Below are positions 1-8,759 of a stretch of 64,000 nucleotides of DNA, piece after piece. Made by a program: the position numbers and the translations under genes. The notes under the pieces are model-generated. The model saw only the letters and a program-made list of their open reading frames with translations, was not told where the DNA came from and searched no databases. How positions within the stretch are numbered: the first letter of the stretch is position 1; each line of letters starts with the position of its first letter. Source of the DNA: Pseudomonas marginalis (GTDB lineage Bacteria; Pseudomonadota; Gammaproteobacteria; Pseudomonadales; Pseudomonadaceae); contig NZ_LKEG01000054.1 of assembly GCF_001645105.1 (NCBI RefSeq), forward strand, positions 31,328 to 95,327, in the 5' to 3' direction.

Positions 1-406
1 GGGTGATATCGAAATAATCTTCCCAGCCGTGGGCCTTGAGCACCCGGTCCAGCCCGCGACGGGCCTTGCCGGTAGCGACCGCCAGGTGATAACCCTCGGC
101 GCGGAACGCATCCAGCGACTGCACCACACCCTCGAACAACGGCGAAGGCGTGGCCTCCAGCGCGATGTAGTGATCGGCGTAGTGATCTCGGAAGGCAACC
201 AGCTCAGCGTCGCTGATCTCGGGGTACAAGGTGCGAATAGCCTCAGGCAAGCCGAGCCCGATAATGCCCTTGACCGCGTGGTCAGTGCACAGCACGAACC
301 CCGAACGGGTCGACGCCGTGTGCATCGATTCGACGATCCGACCAATGGAATTACACAGGGTGCCGTCCCAATCGAAGATCAGCAGCTTGTAATCAAGGTG
401 CGACAC
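1..406 (-). CDS. HAD-family hydrolase, 3' part missing
   Basis: This is the N-terminal 135 residues of a haloacid-dehalogenase-superfamily phosphatase; the gene runs off the left edge. The start is a GTG (404-406) giving MSHLDYKLLIFDWDGT. The DWDGT motif is the HAD nucleophile loop (DxDGT), and an ATGKAR segment further on fits motif II. It resembles the phosphoglycolate-phosphatase-like (HAD-IA) proteins that follow rluC in Pseudomonas. The start overlaps the 3' end of rluC by 14 bp, so the two are probably cotranscribed and translationally coupled. The substrate cannot be deduced. Confidence 0.85.
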   Translation of the reverse strand, partial: MSHLDYKLLIFDWDGTLCNSIGRIVESMHTASTRSGFVLCTDHAVKGIIGLGLPEAIRTLYPEISDAELVAFRDHYADHYIALEATPSPLFEGVVQSLDAFRAEGYHLAVATGKARRGLDRVLKAHGWEDYFDIT

Positions 407-1352
407 TCAAACGCTCCACGGTCTTGGCCCACATCTCATCGACCGGCGCCTGCAGCTTCAATTCGCCACCATCGGGCAGCGGCACGGTGAGCATGTAGGC
501 GTGCAGGAACAGGCGCTTGCCGCCTAAATCACGGATTTCTTTGGAGAAACCCTCGTCGCCGTATTTGGTATCACCGGCGATGCAATGACCCGCATGCAAG
601 GTGTGTACGCGAATCTGGTGGGTACGGCCGGTTACCGGCTTGGCCTCGACCATGGTGGCGAAGTCACCGAAGCGACGCAGCACCTTGAACAGGGTCAGGG
701 CTTCTTTACCCTCCTCGTCCACCTCGACCATGCGCTCGCCGGAGCGCAGGTTGCTCTTCTGCAACGGCGCGCGAACGCTTTTGATCGAGCTGGCCCAGTT
801 GCCGCGCACCAGCGCCATGTAGCGCTTGTCTACGCCATCGCCACGCAGGGCGGTATGCAAATGACGCAACATGCTGCGTTTCTTGGCGATCATCAGCAGG
901 CCGGAGGTGTCACGGTCCAGGCGGTGGACCAATTCCAGCTCCTTGGCGTCCGGACGCAACTGACGAAAGGCTTCGATCACACCGAAATTCAGGCCGCTGC
1001 CGCCGTGAACCGCAATACCGCAGGGCTTGTTGATCACGATCAGCTTGTTGTCTTCAAAGACAATCGACGCTTCAAGGCGCTGCAACAGGCCTTGGGCCAG
1101 CGGGACAGGCTCATCACGCTCAGGCACGCGCACCGGCGGCACACGGACGATATCGCCCGCCTGCAACTTGTACTCGGGCTTGATCCGGCCCTTGTTCACC
1201 CGCACTTCACCTTTACGCAAGATGCGGTAGATCAAGGTCTTGGGCACGCCTTTGAGCCTGGCCAGGAGAAAATTATCGATGCGTTGGCCGGCATATTCCG
1301 GCGAGACCTCGAGCAGCTGGACGCTGGGGGTCTGGGGGGCGGTAGTCGTCAT
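393..1352 (-). CDS. rluC: 23S rRNA pseudouridine synthase RluC
   Basis: This 319-residue RNA-modifying enzyme isomerises specific uridines of 23S rRNA (positions 955, 2504 and 2580 in E. coli numbering). An N-terminal S4 RNA-binding domain spans about residues 20-80 (RIDNFLLARLKGVPKTLIYR). The RluA-family catalytic motif HRLDRDTSGLL carries the active-site Asp, and GRTHQIRVH is the family's C-terminal signature. Length is normal. It is divergent from rne, the classic Pseudomonas arrangement, and is followed by the overlapping HAD gene. Confidence 0.95.
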   Translation of the reverse strand: MTTTAPQTPSVQLLEVSPEYAGQRIDNFLLARLKGVPKTLIYRILRKGEVRVNKGRIKPEYKLQAGDIVRVPPVRVPERDEPVPLAQGLLQRLEASIVFEDNKLIVINKPCGIAVHGGSGLNFGVIEAFRQLRPDAKELELVHRLDRDTSGLLMIAKKRSMLRHLHTALRGDGVDKRYMALVRGNWASSIKSVRAPLQKSNLRSGERMVEVDEEGKEALTLFKVLRRFGDFATMVEAKPVTGRTHQIRVHTLHAGHCIAGDTKYGDEGFSKEIRDLGGKRLFLHAYMLTVPLPDGGELKLQAPVDEMWAKTVERLSVAP

Positions 1353-1381
1353 GGCGGCGATGATAACAATTTTTTATGGAA

Positions 1382-1410
1382 TTGAAGCACTTAATCATTG
1401 CTGCTATAGT
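1382..1410 (+). promoter_or_regulatory. Putative sigma-70 promoter of rne
   Basis: TTGAAG (1382-1387) and TATAGT (1405-1410) are separated by exactly 17 bp in the gap between the rluC start (1352) and rne. Transcription from here gives an rne leader of about 690 nt. Confidence 0.7.
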
Positions 1411-2111
1411 CGCGAACGCCGCCAAAAGCGGCCTGGACAGAGGACTTGCGGCAAACTGCCGGCCCTGACCATCGCAATTCATCAGGACGCGAGGCCGTCC
1501 TACGGGGCTTTCGCCACCTTGGAAGGCTCGGGATTGTAACAAGCGCAGGTGACATGAGGCCTGAAGCGAGTGCAGTACGCAGAGTGATTACTCGCGTTTT
1601 GCGCCGATATTTACGGCCAGTTCACAAAGTGCAGTCAGTCTTGAGCCACACCATGGCGAATGCTTCGGAAACAACGCCTGTTAAGAGCTGAGTGAGAGCG
1701 CGATCGCCCACACCTAGTCTTGTTTAGCCATGAGCGTGGACTCCCCATTGGAGTACACGGTAAATGCCAACCCGCTGCGGATTCTGCGCGCGGCAGCACC
1801 CGAATTATCAGGGATACGTGTAGGGTGGAGATGCACAACCGTCGGACCGTGTAGCACTAGGCTTATATTTAGACGCTTCATCTCGTCCACAGTCGCCGGT
1901 TGATTCCTCCTCCTGACCTTAGCTTTTGTTGAAGTGGTGCCTTTGTCACCACCGCTAACAAGCAGGACGCGTCCGTCGCGATACCGGCCCAATTGGCCTG
2001 TTATTGCTGGACACTGGAGTGGCCAACCACTCTTGACGCACCTGACACCGACCGTGAGAAGTCGTGTGTGCCGAACGCCGTTTCCGGCAGCCCGGAAACC
2101 GACGGTACAAC
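1411..2111 (+). ncRNA. Long 5' untranslated leader of rne (rne-II-like region)
   Basis: About 700 bp without a convincing gene lies between the predicted promoter and the rne start. RNase E genes are known to be controlled through cleavage of their long 5' UTR, and a Pseudomonas-specific structured element called rne-II is described there. The first half (about 1410-1640) is rich in short GC-rich inverted repeats, for example around GCCGCCAAAAGCGGC and CTTGCGGCAAACTGCCGG, and is the likely location. Exact element boundaries cannot be set by eye. A 92-codon minus-strand ORF (1714-1992) in this stretch is not supported. Confidence 0.55.
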
Positions 2112-5100
2112 ATGAAAAGAATGCTGATTAACGCAACTCAACCCGAAGAGTTGCGTGTTGCACTGGTAGATGGCCAACGCCTCTACGACCTGGACATCGA
2201 ATCCGGTGCACGCGAGCAGAAGAAGGCCAATATCTATAAAGGCCGTATTACTCGCATCGAACCAAGCCTTGAGGCTGCCTTTGTCGATTTCGGCTCCGAG
2301 CGCCACGGCTTCCTGCCCCTCAAAGAAATCTCCCGCGAATACTTCAAGAAAGCGCCTGAAGGCCGCGTGAACATCAAGGACGTCCTGAGCGAAGGCCAGG
2401 AAGTCATCGTTCAGGTCGAAAAAGAAGAACGTGGCAACAAGGGCGCCGCCCTGACCACCTTCATCAGCCTGGCAGGCCGTTACCTGGTCCTGATGCCGAA
2501 CAACCCACGTGCCGGCGGTATTTCCCGTCGCATCGAAGGCGAAGAGCGCAACGAACTGCGTGAAGCGCTGAACGGCCTGATCGCACCGGCCGACATGGGC
2601 CTGATCGTTCGCACTGCCGGCCTGGGCCGCAGCAGCGAAGAAATGCAGTGGGACCTCGACTACCTGCTGCAACTATGGACCGCCATCAAAGAAGCGTCCC
2701 TGGATCGTTCCGCGCCGTTCCTGATCTACCAGGAAAGCAACGTGATCATCCGCGCCATCCGCGATTACCTGCGCCAGGACATCGGCGAAGTGCTGATCGA
2801 CAGCGTTGAAGCACAGGACGAAGCCCTGACCTTCATCCGCCAGGTGATGCCGCAGTACGCCAGCAAGATCAAGCTGTACGAAGACAGCGTTCCGCTGTTC
2901 AACCGTTTCCAGATCGAAAGCCAGATCGAGACCGCCTTCCAGCGCGTGGTCGAACTGCCTTCCGGTGGCTCCATTGTGATCGACCCGACCGAAGCCCTGG
3001 TGTCCATCGACATCAACTCGGCGCGCGCCACTAAAGGTAGCGACATCGAAGAAACCGCCCTGCAGACCAACCTGGAAGCGGCTGAAGAAATCGCCCGCCA
3101 GCTGCGCCTGCGCGACATCGGCGGCCTGATCGTGATCGACTTCATCGACATGACCCCCGCCAAGAACCAGCGCGCCGTGGAAGAAAAAGTCCGCGAATGC
3201 CTGGAAGCTGACCGTGCCCGCGTACAGGTTGGCCGCATCTCGCGCTTCGGCCTGCTGGAAATGTCCCGTCAGCGCCTGCGTCCGTCCCTGGGCGAAAGCA
3301 GCGGCATCGTCTGCCCGCGTTGCAACGGCACCGGCATCATCCGTGACGTCGAGTCGCTGTCCCTGGCGATCCTGCGCCTGATCGAAGAAGAAGCCCTGAA
3401 AGACCGCACCGCCGAAGTCCGCGCACAAGTGCCGATCCCGGTCGCCGCGTTCCTGCTCAACGAAAAACGCAACTCGATCACCAAGATCGAACTGCGCACC
3501 CGTGCCCGTATCGTGATCCTGCCGAACGATCACCTCGAGACGCCGCACTTCGAAGTGCAGCGCCTGCGTGATGACAGCCCGGAAGCCCACAGCGGCCAGT
3601 CCAGCTACGAAATCGCCGCTGCCGCCGCCGAAGTGGAAGAAGTCCAGCCGGCCGCTGCGACCCGCACCCTGGTTCGCCAGGAAGCCGCCGTGAAGACCGC
3701 CCCGGCCCGCGCCAACGCACCCGTGCCGACTGAAGTGGCTGCACCGGTTGCCGCACCGGCCGCCCTGCCTGAGCCAAGCCTGTTCAAGGGCCTGGTGAAG
3801 TCGCTGGTCAGCCTGTTCGCGACCAAGGAAGAGCCCGTTGCTCCGGTTGTGGTTGAAAAACCTGCCACCGAACGCCCGGCGCGCAACGAAGAGCGTCGCA
3901 ACGGTCGCCAGCAGAGCCGTAACCGTAACGGTCGCCGTGACGAAGAACGCAAGCCTCGCGAAGAACGTGCACCGCGTGAAGAACGCGCGCCACGTGAAGA
4001 GCGTGCGCCTCGCGAAGCCCGTGAAGAAACCCCGACCGTAGCCCGTGAAGAACGCGCACCGCGTGAAGAGCGCGCACCACGCACCCCACGTGCTCCGCGT
4101 GAAGATCGCAAGCCACGTGGCGAGCGTGAAGAACGTGTGCGTGAACTGCGCGAGCCGCTGGATGCCGCTCCGGCCGTCGCCGCCGAAGCCGTCAGCGAAG
4201 AACGCCCGGCTCGCCAGCCGCGTGAAGAACGCGCGCCACGTGAAGAACGCCAACCTCGCGCTCCGCGTGAAGAGCGTCAACCACGTGCCGAGCAAGCTGC
4301 TGCCGCCAGCGAAGAAGAAGTACTGACCGGCGAAGAGCAACCGCAGGAAGACGGTCAGGAAGGCGCCGAAGGCGATCGTCCACGCCGCCGCTCCCGTGGC
4401 CAGCGTCGTCGCAGCAACCGTCGTGAGCGTCAGCGTGATGCCAACGGCAACGTGATCGAAGGCTCGGAAGAGACCGGCGAAAACGCAGAAGCCGCTACCA
4501 GCGAACCGACGGGCGCCGAACTGGCTGCCGGCCTGGCTGTTACCGCTGCCGTTGCCAGCTCGGTCATCAGCGCACCTGCTGAAGCCCAGGCCCACGAGCA
4601 GGCTGAGCGCGCTACTGCTGCTGTCGAAGAGACCGTCATCGCAGAAACACCTGTTGCCGAGACGCCAGTCGTTGAAGCACCTGCTGTTGAAGCATCGGTT
4701 GCTGAAGCGCCCGTTGTAGAAGCGCCGGCTGTCGAAGCCACCACCCCAATCGAAGCGCCGGTTGTTCCGGAAGTGGAAGTTGCTCCGGTTCAAGAAGCCC
4801 AGCCAGACGTTGAAGTGGCAGCGGTTGAACAAGCACCGGCGGTTGAACCTCAGCCAGTGACTGAAACAGTCGTTGAAGCACCGGTTGTCGAGGCGGCTCC
4901 AGAAGTTCGTGAAGTTCGTGAAGAACAGACCGCCTTCCAATGGACTGCCGAGCCTGCCGCGCCGGTTGAAGCGCCAGAACCTGCCCCAGTGGTAGAAGAC
5001 GCGCCGGCACCGGTTGCCGAAGTCGTGGTTGCCGAGCCAGCCCCCGTGGTTGAGCCTGCTCCGGTCGTTGAACCTGCACCCGTGGTTGAAGCGCCGGTGG

Positions 5101-5273
5101 TTGCCGAAGTTGCCGCCCCAGTGGTTGAAGCAGCACCGGTCAGTGCCCTGACCGAAAACGGCCGTGCCCCGAACGACCCACGTGAAGTGCGCCGTCGTCG
5201 CAAGGAAGCTGAAGCCGCTGCAGCGGCTGCCGCAGCACAGGAAGCAGAGCACGAGAGCAAACCTCTCGTCTGA
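2112..5273 (+). CDS. rne: Ribonuclease E
   Basis: This 1053-residue endoribonuclease starts mRNA decay and processes rRNA and tRNA; it scaffolds the RNA degradosome at the inner membrane. ATG 2112 gives MKRMLINATQPEELRVA, the normal RNase E N terminus; an upstream in-frame codon at 2064 is rejected. Catalytic half: S1 domain (about 35-125), DNase I-like segment with SIDINSARATKG and VIDFIDM (metal-binding Asp), and the zinc-link CPRCNGTG at about residue 401. The C-terminal half is low-complexity: Arg/Glu-rich REERAPREE repeats (about residues 613-730) followed by PVVEAP-type repeats (about 843-1013), as expected for the disordered RNA- and partner-binding scaffold. A strong terminator follows. 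Confidence 0.97.
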   Translation: MKRMLINATQPEELRVALVDGQRLYDLDIESGAREQKKANIYKGRITRIEPSLEAAFVDFGSERHGFLPLKEISREYFKKAPEGRVNIKDVLSEGQEVIVQVEKEERGNKGAALTTFISLAGRYLVLMPNNPRAGGISRRIEGEERNELREALNGLIAPADMGLIVRTAGLGRSSEEMQWDLDYLLQLWTAIKEASLDRSAPFLIYQESNVIIRAIRDYLRQDIGEVLIDSVEAQDEALTFIRQVMPQYASKIKLYEDSVPLFNRFQIESQIETAFQRVVELPSGGSIVIDPTEALVSIDINSARATKGSDIEETALQTNLEAAEEIARQLRLRDIGGLIVIDFIDMTPAKNQRAVEEKVRECLEADRARVQVGRISRFGLLEMSRQRLRPSLGESSGIVCPRCNGTGIIRDVESLSLAILRLIEEEALKDRTAEVRAQVPIPVAAFLLNEKRNSITKIELRTRARIVILPNDHLETPHFEVQRLRDDSPEAHSGQSSYEIAAAAAEVEEVQPAAATRTLVRQEAAVKTAPARANAPVPTEVAAPVAAPAALPEPSLFKGLVKSLVSLFATKEEPVAPVVVEKPATERPARNEERRNGRQQSRNRNGRRDEERKPREERAPREERAPREERAPREAREETPTVAREERAPREERAPRTPRAPREDRKPRGEREERVRELREPLDAAPAVAAEAVSEERPARQPREERAPREERQPRAPREERQPRAEQAAAASEEEVLTGEEQPQEDGQEGAEGDRPRRRSRGQRRRSNRRERQRDANGNVIEGSEETGENAEAATSEPTGAELAAGLAVTAAVASSVISAPAEAQAHEQAERATAAVEETVIAETPVAETPVVEAPAVEASVAEAPVVEAPAVEATTPIEAPVVPEVEVAPVQEAQPDVEVAAVEQAPAVEPQPVTETVVEAPVVEAAPEVREVREEQTAFQWTAEPAAPVEAPEPAPVVEDAPAPVAEVVVAEPAPVVEPAPVVEPAPVVEAPVVAEVAAPVVEAAPVSALTENGRAPNDPREVRRRRKEAEAAAAAAAAQEAEHESKPLV

Positions 5274-5287
5274 TTCCGTCAGCAATT

Positions 5288-5323
5288 AAAAAGCCCCGCC
5301 TGAGTGATCAGGCGGGGCTTTTT
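5288..5323 (+). terminator. Rho-independent terminator of rne
   Basis: A perfect 16-bp inverted repeat (AAAAAGCCCCGCCTGA and its complement) with a GTGA loop ends in a T-run, 15 bp after the rne stop. The A-run on the other side means it could also serve the converging MocA/XdhC pair. Confidence 0.9.
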
Positions 5324-5375
5324 ATTGAGTGCCAGACACTGAGTTTCCGGCCTGGAATACAGCCAGCGCCGACAG

Positions 5376-5966
5376 CTAGCGTGGGGAGAAACTCAACGAC
5401 TGCGGCAGGTCGACGTCCCAGAGCACGCCCGGATCATCAACAGGTACTTCAAGCAACGTCGCCTGCGCAAACAACGGCTTGGCCCCGCGATCACCGGTCA
5501 GCGCCGTCAGCCCCGGCCGAAATGCCTGGCTGAACGCGACAGGATGCCCATATTGCCCATCCTGTACCGGCACACTGATACACCCTTCCTCCAGCCCATC
5601 AATCACCTGTTCAATGCTCGATGCCCGAATAAACGGCATATCCCCCAGCACCACCAACCAGCCTTCCGACTCACCGCTGGCCGCAACCGCCGCCGCAAGG
5701 CTGTCACCCAGGCCGGCCGAGTGCAGCAGCAATACCTTGCAACCGTAGGCCTCTGCCAGACGAATCACTTCAAGCCGATCCGGTGAAGTCACCACCCAGC
5801 GCTCAACCACATTGCCCGGCAAATTCACCAGCACCTGCTCGATCACCGGCCGCGCCACACCATCCAAGCCCACACAATCGGCCAGCAACTTATCCTGGCC
5901 AGCCCCTGCCACAGCGCGGAAACGGCTGCCCTGCCCCGCCGCGAGCACTATCGCAGTGACTGTCAC
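5376..5966 (-). CDS. MocA-like nucleotidyltransferase (molybdenum cofactor cytidylyltransferase family)
   Basis: This 196-residue protein has the N-terminal nucleotidyltransferase signature VLAAGQGSRF (residues 7-16), followed by a downstream Lys (GAGQDKLLA) and VVLGDMPFI, whose Asp is the usual metal ligand. These are features of the NTP_transf_3 family that includes MocA and MobA. MocA attaches CMP to molybdopterin for xanthine-dehydrogenase-family enzymes. It overlaps the upstream XdhC-like gene by 4 bp (ATGA type), which supports a joint role in molybdoenzyme maturation. No molybdoenzyme subunit is visible nearby, so the client enzyme is unknown. Confidence 0.8.
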   Translation of the reverse strand: MTVTAIVLAAGQGSRFRAVAGAGQDKLLADCVGLDGVARPVIEQVLVNLPGNVVERWVVTSPDRLEVIRLAEAYGCKVLLLHSAGLGDSLAAAVAASGESEGWLVVLGDMPFIRASSIEQVIDGLEEGCISVPVQDGQYGHPVAFSQAFRPGLTALTGDRGAKPLFAQATLLEVPVDDPGVLWDVDLPQSLSFSPR

Positions 5967-6949
5967 TGCGCCACCACCGGCAACGGCTTTTTCTGCATCG
6001 GCGCCACGCCATTCTTGATCGCGACAATTTCCGCCATCAGCGACAACGCGATCTCCGACGGGGTGTGACTGCCGATATGCAAACCAATCGGCCCATGCAA
6101 ACGTGCGATGGCCTCGGCAGACAACCCCAGCGCGGCGAGGTTTTCCCGACGTTTCTGGCTGTTGACCCGTGAACCCAGCGCGCCAATGTAGAACGCCGAG
6201 GAATTCAACGCCGTCAGCAACGCCATATCGTCCAGGCGCGGATCATGGGTGAGGCAGACGATGGCAGTGCGTTCATCCGTTTGGATATTCAGCACGGCCT
6301 CATCAGGCATGCCCGGTACGAACCGGCCGTGCTGTTCTTCCCAACCGTAGACGAACTCGTCGCGCGGGTCGCAGATGAGCACTTCGAAATCCAGCAAGCG
6401 CGCCATCTCTGCCACATAGCGGGACAGCTGCCCGGCGCCGATCAGCAGCAAGCGCCAGCGCGGACCATAAATGGCCCGCAGACGCTCGCCGTCGAAGGTG
6501 ACTGCATCAGTCTTGCTTGCGCTGCTCAAGGTCACGTCACCGCTGGCCAGGTCAAGCTCACGCGCGACGATCTGATGATCTTCACACCGCGCCAAAAGCT
6601 CCGACACCCACGCCCAGTCGCCCACACGCTCTTCGGTCAGGCGCAAGGTGCCGCCACACGGCAGGCCAAAACGCGCGGCCTCATCACGGGTAACGCCATA
6701 GGTCACTAACTGGACCGGCGGTCCATCGGCAGGCAAGCGACCGTCCTGCAGGCGCGCAATCAAGTCGTCCTCGATGCAGCCGCCCGACACCGAGCCGATC
6801 ACCACACCATCGCCCCTCAGCGCCAGCATGGCGCCCGGTGGACGCGGTGCACTGCCCCACGTCTGAACGACGCTGTACAACACGACTTGCTGCCCGGCGC
6901 GGCGCCACTCGAGCACGCTGCGCAGGACATTCAAATCCACACTGTCCAC
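5963..6949 (-). CDS. XdhC/CoxI-family protein
   Basis: This 328-residue protein belongs to the XdhC family, which bind molybdenum cofactor and help insert it into xanthine-dehydrogenase-type enzymes. An N-terminal XdhC domain shows GSVSGGCIEDDL (about residues 52-63), with the family's conserved Cys. The C-terminal half has a Rossmann-like segment LLLIGAGQLSRY and LGSRVNSQKRRENLAALGL, typical of XdhC C-terminal domains. It is first in a two-gene operon with the MocA-like gene. The role is inferred from family. Confidence 0.85.
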   Translation of the reverse strand: MDSVDLNVLRSVLEWRRAGQQVVLYSVVQTWGSAPRPPGAMLALRGDGVVIGSVSGGCIEDDLIARLQDGRLPADGPPVQLVTYGVTRDEAARFGLPCGGTLRLTEERVGDWAWVSELLARCEDHQIVARELDLASGDVTLSSASKTDAVTFDGERLRAIYGPRWRLLLIGAGQLSRYVAEMARLLDFEVLICDPRDEFVYGWEEQHGRFVPGMPDEAVLNIQTDERTAIVCLTHDPRLDDMALLTALNSSAFYIGALGSRVNSQKRRENLAALGLSAEAIARLHGPIGLHIGSHTPSEIALSLMAEIVAIKNGVAPMQKKPLPVVAQ

Positions 6950-7020
6950 AAAACCTCCTGCAAGCGTTAAAAGCGATTTACTTACTGTAAAACAAAAGAC
7001 CCAAAGTGACGCGCCAGAAA

Positions 7021-7055
7021 CGCAAACGCCCCGAACCAGTCGGGGCGTTTGTGCG
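7021..7055 (-). terminator. Probable terminator downstream of dctA
   Basis: The inverted repeat AAACGCCCCGA...TCGGGGCGTTT with a 4-6 nt loop lies 35 bp beyond the dctA stop. Only short T stretches flank it, so its strength is uncertain. Confidence 0.6.
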
Positions 7056-7088
7056 TTGCGGTCGGCGTTAGTTCACGCCATCAGCGAT

Positions 7089-8420
7089 TTACTTGACCAC
7101 GGGTGCAGGGCCTTCGGCCACGCCCAGGTCATCGATTTCGCGGGTTTCCGAGATACCGGTACCGCCAGACGCCAGCTCGCTTTGCAGCTTGTCGGTGTCC
7201 AGTTCCTTGACCCACTTGGCCACAACGATGGTGGCAACGGCGTTACCCACCAGGTTAGTCAGCGCACGGGCTTCGGACATGAAGCGGTCGATACCCAGGA
7301 TCAGCGCCAGGCCGGCAACCGGCAGGTGGCCTACGGCCGACAGGGTCGCTGCCAGTACGATGAAGCCCGAACCGGTCACGCCTGCAGCGCCTTTGGAGGA
7401 CAGCAGCAGCACCAGCAGCAGGGTGATCTGGTGGGTGATGTCCATGTGGGTGTCAGTCGCCTGGGCGATGAACACGGCAGCCATGGTCAGGTAGATCGAC
7501 GTACCGTCGAGGTTGAACGAGTAGCCAGTCGGGATCACCAGGCCAACGACGGATTTCTTAGCGCCCAGACGCTCCATCTTGATCAGCATGCGTGGCAATG
7601 CGGATTCGGAAGACGAAGTACCCAGAACGATCAGCAGCTCTTCACGGATGTAGCGGATCAGCTTGATCACGCTGAAACCGTGGGCGCGGCAGATACCGCC
7701 CAGCACCACCAGTACGAACAGCAGGCAGGTGATGTAGAAGCAGATCATCAGCTGGCCCAGTTGCACCAGGGAACCTACACCGTAGGCGCCGATGGTGAAC
7801 GCCATGGCGCCCAGGGCACCGATTGGCGCGAGCTTCATGATCATGTTGATGATGTTGAACATCACGTGGGCGAAGCGATCGATGAAGTCCAGGACCGGCT
7901 TGCCGTAAGCACCCAGGCGATGCAGGGCGAAACCGAAGATCACCGAGAACATCAGCACTTGCAGGATGTCGCCGTTGGCGAAGGCGCCGACGATGGTGTT
8001 AGGGATCACGTTGAGGATAAAGCCGACGATGCTCTGGTCTTTACCGGCAGTGACATAGGCCGCTACTTTGGAGGCGTCCAGGGTCGCTACGTCGATGTGC
8101 ATGCCGGCGCCCGGTTGCACAACGTTGACCACGATCAAGCCGATCAACAGCGCGACGGTGGAAACGACTTCGAAGTAGAGCAGCGCGTAGCCGCCGGTTT
8201 TGCCGACCGATTTCATGCTTTGCATGCCAGCGATACCGCTGACAACGGTGCAGAAGATGATCGGGGCGATGACCATTTTGATCAGTTTGATGAACCCGTC
8301 ACCCAGTGGCTTGAGGGCCACACCGGTCTCCGGGTAGAAGTGACCGAGCAAAATACCGATAACGATGGCAACGATCACCTGGAAATACAGGGATTTGTAG
8401 ATTGGCTGACGAGTCGTCAT
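7089..8420 (-). CDS. dctA: C4-dicarboxylate transporter DctA
   Basis: This 443-residue inner-membrane cation symporter (DAACS family) takes up succinate, fumarate, malate and orotate. The start at 8420 (MTTRQPIYKSLYFQVI) has GAGGAA 8-9 nt upstream; an in-frame codon 18 residues earlier has no such site. Family motifs are clear: SSSESALPRM (the serine-rich re-entrant loop), GYSFNLDGTSIYLT, and SKGAAGVTGSGFI. It is preceded by a sigma-54 promoter, as expected for DctB/DctD-controlled dctA, and a 14-bp palindrome lies in its leader. A divergent AraC-type regulator gene adjoins it. Confidence 0.96.
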   Translation of the reverse strand: MTTRQPIYKSLYFQVIVAIVIGILLGHFYPETGVALKPLGDGFIKLIKMVIAPIIFCTVVSGIAGMQSMKSVGKTGGYALLYFEVVSTVALLIGLIVVNVVQPGAGMHIDVATLDASKVAAYVTAGKDQSIVGFILNVIPNTIVGAFANGDILQVLMFSVIFGFALHRLGAYGKPVLDFIDRFAHVMFNIINMIMKLAPIGALGAMAFTIGAYGVGSLVQLGQLMICFYITCLLFVLVVLGGICRAHGFSVIKLIRYIREELLIVLGTSSSESALPRMLIKMERLGAKKSVVGLVIPTGYSFNLDGTSIYLTMAAVFIAQATDTHMDITHQITLLLVLLLSSKGAAGVTGSGFIVLAATLSAVGHLPVAGLALILGIDRFMSEARALTNLVGNAVATIVVAKWVKELDTDKLQSELASGGTGISETREIDDLGVAEGPAPVVK

Positions 8421-8446
8421 TGCAAAGTTCCTCAATCGTCCCGTGT

Positions 8447-8460
8447 GGCAAATATCCGCC
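8447..8460. promoter_or_regulatory. Palindrome copy 1 (dctA leader)
   Basis: GGCAAATATCCGCC is a degenerate copy of the GGCGGATATCCGCC palindrome found twice before the divergent araC-type gene. It sits 27 bp upstream of the dctA start, downstream of its sigma-54 promoter, where a bound protein could block elongation or translation. Confidence 0.5.
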
Positions 8461-8554
8461 ATTGCCCACGACACTTGAATTGCGAACCCTCCTGCACTGG
8501 AGGGATTTGTTGTTTGCGAGGTCTGTAGGTACAGCCTGCGCTGTCATCCTTATC

Positions 8555-8569
8555 GCAAACGCCGTGCCA
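8555..8569 (-). promoter_or_regulatory. Sigma-54 promoter of dctA
   Basis: Read on the minus strand, TGGCACG-GCGT-TTGC matches the -24/-12 consensus (TGGCACG-N4-TTGC) at every conserved position. It lies about 135 bp upstream of the dctA start. DctD-activated sigma-54 transcription of dctA is established in related bacteria. Confidence 0.8.
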
Positions 8570-8647
8570 CTTTGCTGAAAAACCTTACAGGCCTTTAGAC
8601 ATCAGGGCTTGGGGTTGGCAGACGCCCTCCTCAGCGCCGCAACACGT

Positions 8648-8661
8648 GGCGGATTTCCGCC
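8648..8661. promoter_or_regulatory. Palindrome copy 2 (upstream of araC-type gene)
   Basis: GGCGGA-TT-TCCGCC is a near-perfect palindrome with 6-bp arms. Its centre is 41 bp (about four helical turns) from copy 3, so two bound dimers would face the same side of the helix. Confidence 0.55.
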
Positions 8662-8688
8662 GACCCGTCCAATCCCGTCCTACAATTT

Positions 8689-8702
8689 GGCGGATATCCG
8701 CC
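8689..8702. promoter_or_regulatory. Palindrome copy 3 (upstream of araC-type gene)
   Basis: GGCGGATATCCGCC is a perfect 14-bp palindrome, 57 bp before the start of the AraC-type regulator. Together with copies 1 and 2 it is a candidate operator for that regulator (inference). Confidence 0.6.
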
Positions 8703-8759
8703 TTGTGCGCCCTCTGCAGTGATCGCTACCATCCTTCCTTCCATGGACGAGGCCTGCGC

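Noticed and set aside
1714..1992. 92-codon minus-strand ORF in the rne leader
   Set aside because: No ribosome site or domain; the region is better explained as the long rne 5' UTR.
3950..4300. Short direct repeats resembling a CRISPR or minisatellite
   Set aside because: They encode the REERAPREE repeats of RNase E in frame and have no unique spacers.
2673..5285. 870-codon minus-strand ORF over rne
   Set aside because: It lies entirely antisense to RNase E; its protein is biased in composition (Phe/Arg/Gly) with no domain, a product of GC-rich codon bias and the repeats.
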